Below, piece by piece: positions 25,312-32,379 of a stretch of DNA of 64,000 nt. Below the pieces are notes generated by a model. The model saw only the letters and a program-made list of their open reading frames with translations, was not told the origin of the DNA and did not search any database. The number at the start of each line of letters is the position of its first letter. Within the stretch, counting starts at the first letter, position 1. The position numbers were made by a program, and so were the translations under genes. The stretch comes from an uncultured Clostridia bacterium (lineage in GTDB: Bacteria > Bacillota > Clostridia > Christensenellales > QALW01): positions 226,286 through 290,285 of the forward strand of contig CAKSKV010000001.1 in assembly GCA_934465535.1 (NCBI GenBank), in the 5' to 3' direction.

Positions 25312-26028
25312 CTATTTATATCCTTTATTCTGCGAGAACACCGGCGGCCAGTAAGGCATGGGGGAGGCGTTGATTTTCAGCTTAAAGTCACATAGGCCGC
25401 CTTTCTCCATGCAGGTGTGTTCGCGAAACAACGGAACGCCGAGAATGCCGAACATCACATAGTCCAGATTGCACAGATATGGCATATATGTCGTGTAGCC
25501 GTACTGCCGTGCAAAGTTTGCAAGAGGGCATACAAGATTATGATAGCTGAAATCGTAGCCGCTCTCCGGCGGTATCTGTGTTTTTGTTTCAAAGCTGCCG
25601 GGATTTTTTGCTGCATTGGCTTTGTTTTGCGCATCCTTTTTCAGAAACATTTTATTAAGCCGTTTTGGATTTGTAAACAGCTTTCTCATGATTCGGCGGA
25701 GGGGACCGGGAATTTTTAACATGCGCCTCTCATAGGCCAGCGTCATAAGATGCCCGATATCCTCCATCGGTGTGTCAAACTCTTTAAGATACTCGCCCAT
25801 GGCAACCAGCATATAAGCCTCTGTCAGATTCTTTGTTCCGCTTACGCTGTCGCCGCCGATATAGGGAAAGTGCGCAAGCATATCACGCTTGTATATATTC
25901 CATGCGTTATCGGCTATAGTTTCAAAGGGACACCCGCAGCAGGCTTCCAATTCGGGACGGACAAGCGCCAGAAAGCCTTTCATCGTTCTTTTCAGGCGAG
26001 GGAGATTTTTTTGATAATACTCATGCAT
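25312..26028 (-). CDS. ATC-hydrolase-like protein C
   Basis: A 238-residue member of the same family as the genes at 22094 and 23425. The C-terminal signature is YHNLVCPLANFARQYGY, MPYLCNLDYVMFG and REHTCMEKGGLCDFKL, with the shared CP, LCxxDY and GGxCD. The N-terminal part includes CCGCPFETIADNAWNIYKRD, giving an extra Cys cluster not present in the other two copies. AAAGGAG lies ten bases before the ATG. It sits 22 bases after the alpha/beta hydrolase. The Cys cluster may bind metal, which is inference. Confidence 0.8.
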   Translation of the reverse strand: MHEYYQKNLPRLKRTMKGFLALVRPELEACCGCPFETIADNAWNIYKRDMLAHFPYIGGDSVSGTKNLTEAYMLVAMGEYLKEFDTPMEDIGHLMTLAYERRMLKIPGPLRRIMRKLFTNPKRLNKMFLKKDAQNKANAAKNPGSFETKTQIPPESGYDFSYHNLVCPLANFARQYGYTTYMPYLCNLDYVMFGILGVPLFREHTCMEKGGLCDFKLKINASPMPYWPPVFSQNKGYK

Positions 26029-26050
26029 ATGTTGTCTGCTCCTTTTGATG

Positions 26051-26824
26051 TCAGGGGTTAATACAGGGGATGGGCGGCAGAGAGTTTGTTTCGACTATTG
26101 ATCGGAGCATCAGGGCAAAGCCACGCGGATTTTTTATCTGATACTGCATATGATTAAAGCCGCAGAAAACCGGAAAGTTTCCGTGAGGATAGGCGTTAAT
26201 TACGGCATCGCGGTATTTATAATGCTCCTCATTGCTGCCGAAGGCAAAGTATGTGTTTTTTTGCATTGCCTCCGAAAGCGGCGGGAAAGGCTTGTTTTCC
26301 AGACTGTCGGAAAGCTGACGGCGCAGATTTCCGTATTTCAGAGCTTTTCCCGCAGCTATAAAATAAGGCTTAATTGCATCGTCATTACACCACATTATTT
26401 TTTTAAGAGTTGCACCCTTTGAAAGATAAAGACTTTTGATGGCAAGATACAGAAACGGCGTCATTATGCGGCGAGTGCACTTACCTATCTGTGTGAACTG
26501 CCCGCCGTCGAAAAAGACATGTTCTACCGGCAGCTTTGTTTGTGAAAGAAAAGCGAGGGCAAGATCTGCACCGATAGAGGAGGCAACCGCAAGAGCAAGA
26601 CTTTTTACGCCGTGTTTGTGCAGAAATTCCTCAATTTGGTGCGCTTCATCCGTCTTGCTAAGATATTTTTGTCCTTTGCAATAAACGGTGGAGGTGGGAA
26701 GAATACAAAAATATTTTTCCTGAAGGTATCGTACCACCGGTTCACTGCTGGCACCCGTTACCCCCATGGCATGAAAGAAAAGCACGGCAGGAGCCTGATT
26801 ATTGCCGAATGTTTCAAATAGCAT
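26051..26824 (-). CDS. Alpha/beta hydrolase fold protein
   Basis: A 257-residue hydrolase. Family marks are the N-terminal beta strand and oxyanion region (APAVLFFHAMGVTGASSEP), the nucleophile elbow AVASSIGADLALAFL with Ser in an ASSIG context instead of the usual GxSxG, and a C-terminal candidate catalytic His (GFNHMQYQ). The Asp in VFFDGGQF may be the acid. The change of the first Gly of the elbow to Ala or Ser occurs in some lipase-like members. The ATG is preceded by GAGGCG. It lies 16 bases after membrane protein 2 and 22 before ATC-hydrolase-like C. Substrate unknown. Confidence 0.82.
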   Translation of the reverse strand: MLFETFGNNQAPAVLFFHAMGVTGASSEPVVRYLQEKYFCILPTSTVYCKGQKYLSKTDEAHQIEEFLHKHGVKSLALAVASSIGADLALAFLSQTKLPVEHVFFDGGQFTQIGKCTRRIMTPFLYLAIKSLYLSKGATLKKIMWCNDDAIKPYFIAAGKALKYGNLRRQLSDSLENKPFPPLSEAMQKNTYFAFGSNEEHYKYRDAVINAYPHGNFPVFCGFNHMQYQIKNPRGFALMLRSIVETNSLPPIPCINP

Positions 26825-26840
26825 TATATTCGCCTCGGTT

Positions 26841-27341
26841 TCAGTGCAGGAATAATGTCATAACAGCGGACAGCAGTGCTGAAATAATTATCATACCTAC
26901 CGTACCAAAAAGCCATTTTCTGCATTTATCCTTTGAAGTGATGTAGGGCTTCAGGTCTTCAGTGCCGGGAATAGTCCATGCCTTTGTGTGCCCCACCCAA
27001 AAACCGTCGACGAGAAAACGGTCGATAAGATTCATAACGGACAGGATAACAAGCAGCTGCCAGAATCCTGTTGCAAAGCCTCTTGCACCGTTGACGGCAT
27101 AGGCAAAGACGAGCACATAGGCAATATAACCCGGTATGCACAGTATCTTAAAAAGCAGTGCATTTCTGCGGATTCTTTCGCGTGTTGTAAGCCCGAGCTT
27201 TATGCAGCGGTTCTGTACTTCGGGACCGTAAAGGTGGACCATACCAACGGCACCCTTGCGAATGCCGATTGCGCAGACCAGCATGAGCAGGGCGCCGAGC
27301 CCCACACCTTCCAGAATAGTTATAAGAATCAATTTCATCAT
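26841..27341 (-). CDS. Membrane protein 2 of the ten-gene operon
   Basis: A 166-residue paralogue of the membrane protein at 22855, with four membrane segments and the shared motifs GPEVQNR after helix 1 and WVGHTKAWTIPGTEDLKPY before the last helix. The ATG at 27341 overlaps the stop of the PanE-like gene (ATGA) and has GGGAG nine bases upstream; the longer frame would add only six codons inside the neighbour. The conserved W-x-x-x-T-K block suggests a specific binding surface at the membrane. The family is unknown to me. Confidence 0.75.
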   Translation of the reverse strand: MMKLILITILEGVGLGALLMLVCAIGIRKGAVGMVHLYGPEVQNRCIKLGLTTRERIRRNALLFKILCIPGYIAYVLVFAYAVNGARGFATGFWQLLVILSVMNLIDRFLVDGFWVGHTKAWTIPGTEDLKPYITSKDKCRKWLFGTVGMIIISALLSAVMTLFLH

Positions 27342-28264
27342 TTCAGGTAACTCCCGCATTCTTGTTCAAGCGCTTTCCATACAGGGTATTCAGCGCCGTT
27401 TTGGTCAAAAAGCTGTTTAAGATCACGGTTAAGGGCACTCATTTCATCGGTTGCGTTCATAGCGTGGTCGGAAGCGCAAATCTTTCCAAGAACGGTTGCA
27501 CACATAAGCCGGAAGAAACGCAGGCAGGTTTTTCGGTATTTGGCGCTTTCAAAATTTTGGTCGCTTCGGGGCAATATTTCGTGCCCGGAACATTGCAGGG
27601 CACGATAGCCCTCAATGTTGGCGTCAATGAGTCGATTGAGATATGTCGTGTTGCCGTTTAGCATTTTAAGATTGCCGCCTGTTTTATAGCAGGCAAAGGC
27701 GACCGGGAGTACAAAGGCGGCATGGCACAGGAGATAATCGCCCATATTTGCTTCGTATGTGACTTTATATTTTGTTTTTGCAAAAATGCTGTTTATCAGC
27801 TGTTCGCAGGAAGGTGCACCTTTCAGCTGTCCGATGGTAATCTTACGAAGATCAGCAGACACCACACGGCTGCTTTCGCGATGGCCCGCTGAGCTTGCAA
27901 AAGCAAACATAACATTTTTTTCGGGGAAAAGCGAAGCGGTTTCTCGGGCGTGCACATTGTTTCCCAGAAAAACAATATTCCTTGTTTTGTTTGCACGAAG
28001 TGTGTCAATAACCGTTTCAAGCTGTGTATACCGCAGTGCGACGAAGATGACATCGTATGCATCGTCTTCTTTAAGCTCGGTTATTACCGGAACGGGGCAG
28101 ACGGAGGTGCGCATAGAGAATATACTTTTTATACGCAAGCCGTTTTGACATATTTCATCCGCCCATTTTCCGCGTGCAAGCAGCGTTGTATCCTTTCCGG
28201 CGCGAAAGAAATTTTTTGCAAGGTTGCAGCCCAGTACGCCTGCGCCGAATATAAGAATTTTCAT
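27338..28264 (-). CDS. Ketopantoate reductase (ApbA/PanE) family oxidoreductase
   Basis: A 308-residue NAD(P)H-dependent reductase-like protein. It starts with the Rossmann motif ILIFGAGVLGCNLA and LLARG, followed by the family segments DVIFVALRYTQLE, NIVFLGNNVHARE and the C-terminal helical domain. The usual Gly-Asn ligand of true PanE (QNG) is replaced by GNNV here. Together with the accessory context this makes pantoate synthesis unlikely and reduction of another 2-oxo or related substrate more likely. AAAGGA precedes the ATG. Second gene of the operon, 36 bases after the LCM-type methyltransferase. Confidence 0.83.
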   Translation of the reverse strand: MKILIFGAGVLGCNLAKNFFRAGKDTTLLARGKWADEICQNGLRIKSIFSMRTSVCPVPVITELKEDDAYDVIFVALRYTQLETVIDTLRANKTRNIVFLGNNVHARETASLFPEKNVMFAFASSAGHRESSRVVSADLRKITIGQLKGAPSCEQLINSIFAKTKYKVTYEANMGDYLLCHAAFVLPVAFACYKTGGNLKMLNGNTTYLNRLIDANIEGYRALQCSGHEILPRSDQNFESAKYRKTCLRFFRLMCATVLGKICASDHAMNATDEMSALNRDLKQLFDQNGAEYPVWKALEQECGSYLK

Positions 28265-28300
28265 ATATCAATCGTCCTTTCCGAATTAAAATGCTGCGTA

Positions 28301-29086
28301 TTATTTTTCAAGTACGGCTATCTTATTGGATATGCTCCGGATGGGAGGAATTTTTTCAAGCAGTTTGTATACCGGTATGAACTCCGCCAGACCCTCGGTA
28401 AGGGAGTGCTCCTCCGCAAAGCGGAAGTCCGGCAAAAGGGCGGCAAGTGCTTTGCCGTTTTTAATACCCCAGGTGAATTTTGCGTGACTTCCTTCGATGG
28501 ACTTTTCCTTGAAGCGTTTTGCAATGGCGGGATTCATTATTTCTGCAAAGACTGTTGCTTTTTCAAACCGTTCGGAGATTACTGAAAATATCTGTTTGAC
28601 TTCCGCTTCGCAGAGATACATGGTAAGCCCCTCAATGATTATAAGCACGGAGACATTCTGCGCAGGGATAGCGCTTCCCCAATATTCCATGGCAGACATG
28701 GCGATTTGCGACACTGTGCCGCTTTCCGGCAGCAGCTGTCTGCGCACGGCTATGGTTTCCGGCAGGTCAAGATTATACCAGTGCGAATATCCCTGCATTC
28801 GATAGCACCGTGTGTCCAAACCGCAGGCAATGTTTATAACAATCGCTCCGGGATTTTCGGCAAGCCATGCCTCTGTCAGTCGGTCAAGCACGATTGTGCG
28901 GGCAATTACTCCGTTGTGCATGGCGGAATCTTTATCCGCAAGGGAAAAGTCGTAATCAAGCAGGCGGACGAGATCTTCAGCCTTTTTATCGTGAACTGCA
29001 CCGCGTCCGCTGCTTTCCTTTGCACGGGCATAAACGGTTTGCAGCATTGTTTCCGGTATTCCGGAGAGTTTTATTCTTTCTGTCAT
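28301..29086 (-). CDS. Leucine-carboxyl-methyltransferase-type O-methyltransferase
   Basis: First gene of the operon, 261 residues, of the PPM1/LCM (COG3315) family of SAM-dependent O-methyltransferases. Hallmarks are VINIACGLDTRCYRM (the G-x-DTR SAM motif), WYNLDLPETIAVRRQLL with the conserved D-x-P, and the IIEGLTMYLCEAEV block (usually EGxxxYL). Bacterial members methylate polyketides and other small carboxylates or hydroxyls. GGGAGG precedes the ATG. Two promoter candidates lie upstream (29181-29211 and 29320-29348). Confidence 0.88.
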   Translation of the reverse strand: MTERIKLSGIPETMLQTVYARAKESSGRGAVHDKKAEDLVRLLDYDFSLADKDSAMHNGVIARTIVLDRLTEAWLAENPGAIVINIACGLDTRCYRMQGYSHWYNLDLPETIAVRRQLLPESGTVSQIAMSAMEYWGSAIPAQNVSVLIIIEGLTMYLCEAEVKQIFSVISERFEKATVFAEIMNPAIAKRFKEKSIEGSHAKFTWGIKNGKALAALLPDFRFAEEHSLTEGLAEFIPVYKLLEKIPPIRSISNKIAVLEK

Positions 29087-29180
29087 ATATGGTACCCTCC
29101 CGGTTATTGCTTATTTTGCCATATTTTTTACTTCGGTATTGTAATCACTAAATCAGCGGTGACATTGTTTGCGGTACGGC

Positions 29181-29211
29181 ATTATACTTAAAAATAATTA
29201 GCGTATGCTAA
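29181..29211 (-). promoter_or_regulatory. Proximal promoter with dyad operator for the ten-gene operon
   Basis: On the minus strand, TATAAT (29181-29186) lies downstream of the inverted repeat TTAGC-ATAC-GCTAA (29198-29211). The dyad covers the -35 position, with TTAGCA as a weak -35 at 19-bp spacing. Long spacers with a dyad are seen at MerR-type promoters, while TetR-type repressors also use such operators. No regulator gene lies in the operon. Confidence 0.5.
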
Positions 29212-29225
29212 CTGTGCGATTTTTG

Positions 29226-29251
29226 AAAAGCGGCCGCAAGGCAGCTTTTCG
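29226..29251. repeat. Hairpin in the leader of the ten-gene operon
   Basis: The inverted repeat GAAAAGC / GCTTTTC has a GC-rich loop. It lies between the distal and proximal promoters. A second short hairpin, TACGGC / GCCGTA, lies at 29270-29285. Either may attenuate the distal transcript; neither has a clear T-run. Confidence 0.4.
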
Positions 29252-29319
29252 ATTTTATACGGCTCTTAATACGGCAAATGCCGTAAGCGGTTTTTGATAT
29301 CTATAATTTATCCGACAGA

Positions 29320-29348
29320 ATTATAGCACAAAGTTTTTTGATTTTCAA
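29320..29348 (-). promoter_or_regulatory. Distal SigA-type promoter for the ten-gene operon
   Basis: TTGAAA, 17-bp spacer, TATAAT on the minus strand, just past the end of gatB and about 230 bases ahead of the first gene of the operon. Confidence 0.7.
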
Positions 29349-29374
29349 CAGAAAATATAAGCAGCAGTAAAGAA

Positions 29375-30817
29375 TCAGCGGGAAAGTATATCTTTAAGAA
29401 TGCCTTGCAGCAGTACGGGGTGCGCTTTTCCGCGGGAGAGCCCCATAGCACAGCCCAGTACGGACTGAAATGCGGCCTGCTTGCCGTTTTTGTATTCAGA
29501 GACTGCTTTGTGCTGCTCGGTGACGGCTTTTTCACAGAATTCGCGGAGAACAGCGGGATCCGTGATCTGGAGCATATCGTGCTTTTGCGCGTATTGTGCC
29601 GGATCGCAGTCCTCCTGCCACAGTATCCCCAGAAGCTTTTTGGCGGTGCCGCGGTTGATGCGGCCATCGGAGATCATATTGCAGAGAACGGCAATATGTT
29701 CGGGGGATATTTTGCAATTGCCGTTTGCCGCCGTATCCTCCCGGTTGCTTTGATAAAGGCGTGAAAACTCGCCGGTGATAAGCTTTGCAAGCTCGATGCG
29801 GTCCTGACACAGAGGGGCGGCGGACTGGAAATAATCGGATATGTCTTTTTCGGCGGTGAGCTGTTCGGCGGTTTCCGGGCTTATGCCCCATGAAATATAT
29901 GTGCCGATGCGTGCGTCGGGAAGCTCGGGAAGGGCAAGGCGAAGCTTGCGCAGGTGCTCGCTGCTTATTATTATGGGCGGAATGTCGGGCTCGGGAAAAT
30001 AGCGGTAGTCCTGCGCCTCTTCCTTGGAGCGCATGGAAAGAGTTTTTCCGCCGGATTCATCAAAACGGCGGGTTTCCTGAATTACGGGCTCGCCGCTTTC
30101 GACAAGCTCACACTGACGGCGGAATTCATAATCAATGGCTTTTGCGATGAAGGCAAAGGAATTGAGATTTTTCATTTCACAGCGGGTGCCCAGCTCCGCT
30201 TGGCCTTTTTTTCGTACCGAAAGGTTGACATCGCAGCGCAGTGAGCCTTCGTTCATTTTGCAATCGGAGACGCCTATATAGAGCATAATGCTGCGCAGCT
30301 TGCGAAGATATGCGCGCACCTCGTCGGCGGAGCGCATATCGGGCTGGCTGACAACCTCGATAAGCGGGACTCCGCAGCGGTTATAGTCAATATATGTGCC
30401 CTCGGTGGTGTGCAGGAGCTTTCCGGCATCCTCCTCTATATGTATCCTTGTTATGCCGATTTTTTTGGTGCCCTGCGGTGTTTCCACGGTTAAAAAGCCA
30501 TTTGAAGCGAGCGGAAGCTCATATTGAGATATTTGATATGCCTTGGGAAGATCGGGATAGAAATAGTTTTTACGGTCAAGCTTGGAATAGGGGGCGATTG
30601 TGCAGTTTGTTGCAAGCCCAGCCATTATTGCATAATCGACCGCCTGGGAGTTTAGCACGGGCAGGGTTCCTGGCATGCCGGAGCATATGGGGCAGACATG
30701 GGTGTTGGGCGCTGCTCCGAATTCGGTGGGGCAGGAGCAAAATATTTTTGAATGGGTCTTGAGTTCGATATGTGTTTCAAGACCGATGACCATTTCGTAT
30801 TTATCGTATAGACTCAT
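29375..30817 (-). CDS. gatB: Asp/Glu-tRNA amidotransferase subunit B
   Basis: Kinase and tRNA-binding subunit of GatCAB, which turns Asp-tRNA(Asn) and Glu-tRNA(Gln) into the amide forms. The 480-residue protein opens with YEMVIGLETHIEL and has the zinc/cradle region FCSCPTEFGA with CPICSGMPGTLPVLN, KLDRKNYFYPDLPKAYQISQ, the RIHIEEDAGK signature, DYNRCGVPLIEVVS, and the C-terminal helical and YqeY-like tRNA-binding domains. AAGGAGA precedes the ATG. It is the last gene of the operon aspS::gatC-gatA-gatB. Confidence 0.97.
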   Translation of the reverse strand: MSLYDKYEMVIGLETHIELKTHSKIFCSCPTEFGAAPNTHVCPICSGMPGTLPVLNSQAVDYAIMAGLATNCTIAPYSKLDRKNYFYPDLPKAYQISQYELPLASNGFLTVETPQGTKKIGITRIHIEEDAGKLLHTTEGTYIDYNRCGVPLIEVVSQPDMRSADEVRAYLRKLRSIMLYIGVSDCKMNEGSLRCDVNLSVRKKGQAELGTRCEMKNLNSFAFIAKAIDYEFRRQCELVESGEPVIQETRRFDESGGKTLSMRSKEEAQDYRYFPEPDIPPIIISSEHLRKLRLALPELPDARIGTYISWGISPETAEQLTAEKDISDYFQSAAPLCQDRIELAKLITGEFSRLYQSNREDTAANGNCKISPEHIAVLCNMISDGRINRGTAKKLLGILWQEDCDPAQYAQKHDMLQITDPAVLREFCEKAVTEQHKAVSEYKNGKQAAFQSVLGCAMGLSRGKAHPVLLQGILKDILSR

Positions 30818-30900
30818 TGCCGTTTCTCCTTATTTATGACATTGAGATTTGATTTGGGCGGAATTTGCGCGGTGTCGGAATATGCTGTGCAGCGGAGGGC

Positions 30901-32307
30901 TTAAAGCAATTCCTGTTCAAGGGCATGGCCGACTTGGTACAGCAGACCCTCCGAAAGACGCGGACCTATGAGCTGAAGTCCGATGGGCAAGCCGGCGCTG
31001 TTTTTGCCGCAGGGCAGGGAGAGAGCGGGAAGCCCCGCTATATTTACGGGCACAGTGAAGATATCGGCCGAATACATTTCAGTGGGATCGCTGCGCTTTT
31101 CGCCCAGTTTCCATGCAGGAGTCGGGGTGGCGGGAGAGAGCAGGCAGTCGCATTGCCCGAATATGGCGTTATAATCCTCGATTATTTCGGTGCGCACGCG
31201 CAGTGCTTTTTTATAATAGGCATCGCGGTAGCCGGAGCTGAGAACGAAGGTTCCCAGCATGATGCGCCGCTGCACCTCGTCGCCGAAGCCCTCCGATCGG
31301 CTTTTTTTATAAAGCTCGTTTATATCGGAGCAGCCGGAGGCACGATAACCGTACTTGACGCCGTCAAAACGGGCAAGGTTACTGGAGGCCTCGGCGCAGG
31401 AAAGGATGTAGTAGGCACTGAGAGCGTTTTTGAGCGTCGGCATGGATACGGGCACGATGACGGCACCGAGGCGCTCAAGAAGGGTTATACTGCCGTTTAC
31501 GGCGGCTGTGGTGTCAGCATCCCTGAGAAGATCCATGGCGTCGGTCAATATGCCTATTTTAAGCCCGCGGATATCTTTGCCGATAAAGGAGGAAAAGCTG
31601 TGAGGGGCATCAAGACTGGTGGAATCGCCGGGGTCTTTGCCGCTTATGACGCTGAGCACAAGCGCATTATCCTCCACGGTGCGTGTGAGGGGACCGATTT
31701 GATCAAGGGAGGAAGCAAAGGCGACAAGCCCGTTGCGGGATACGCGGCCGTAGGTGGGCTTCATTCCGACAACGCCGCAGAAGGCGGCGGGCTGCCTGAT
31801 GGAGCCGCCGGTATCGCTGCCCAGAGCGAACGGGACCTCGTGTGCCGCAACGGCTGCCGCGCTGCCTCCGCTGCTGCCTCCGGGAACGCGGTCGGGGCTG
31901 CGGGGATTAAGTACGGAGCCGAAATAGCTGGTTTGCGTGGAGGAGCCCATTGCAAATTCATCCATGTTCAGCTTGCCGAGCATTACGCATCCTGCCTGAT
32001 CCAGCTGTTTTACAACATGTGCGCTGTACGGCGGAACGAAATTTTCCAGCATCCTTGAGGCGCAGGTGGTGCGGATGCCGGCAGTGCATATGTTATCCTT
32101 GATGCCGCAGGGTATGCCGGCCAAAGCACCGTCGGCGTTTTCTGTTTGCTTTGCGCGGGCGCGTGCATAATCGGCGGTGACGGTGATAAAGCTGTTAAAA
32201 CGGTTGAGAAGGGCTTTTTCTAGATAGGCTTCCGTTATATCGGCTGCGTTGAGCCCTTTTTTTCTTTGAGCAAGAAGCTCGCTGAGTGTCATTGCGGTTA
32301 TATCCAT
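30901..32307 (-). CDS. gatA: Asp/Glu-tRNA amidotransferase subunit A
   Basis: Glutaminase/amidase subunit that releases ammonia from Gln for the amidation step. The 468 residues carry the amidase-signature Ser-cisSer-Lys triad: Lys in GIPCGIKDNI, cis-Ser in PGGSSGGSAAAVAA and nucleophile Ser in DTGGSIRQPAAFCG. The start is near GGAGGT. It lies 83 bases ahead of gatB and 72 after aspS::gatC, so the amidotransferase subunits are all present, GatC being fused to AspS. Confidence 0.97.
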   Translation of the reverse strand: MDITAMTLSELLAQRKKGLNAADITEAYLEKALLNRFNSFITVTADYARARAKQTENADGALAGIPCGIKDNICTAGIRTTCASRMLENFVPPYSAHVVKQLDQAGCVMLGKLNMDEFAMGSSTQTSYFGSVLNPRSPDRVPGGSSGGSAAAVAAHEVPFALGSDTGGSIRQPAAFCGVVGMKPTYGRVSRNGLVAFASSLDQIGPLTRTVEDNALVLSVISGKDPGDSTSLDAPHSFSSFIGKDIRGLKIGILTDAMDLLRDADTTAAVNGSITLLERLGAVIVPVSMPTLKNALSAYYILSCAEASSNLARFDGVKYGYRASGCSDINELYKKSRSEGFGDEVQRRIMLGTFVLSSGYRDAYYKKALRVRTEIIEDYNAIFGQCDCLLSPATPTPAWKLGEKRSDPTEMYSADIFTVPVNIAGLPALSLPCGKNSAGLPIGLQLIGPRLSEGLLYQVGHALEQELL

Positions 32308-32379
32308 ATATTACCTCCGGAATTTATCAAAAAGGCGTGGCGGGAAGGCTTGAACTGTTTTGCGGCGAGGTCGGTGCGT

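Noticed and set aside
30865..32058. 397-codon plus-strand frame over gatA
   Set aside because: Glycine-rich shadow of gatA; gatA has its complete catalytic triad on the minus strand.
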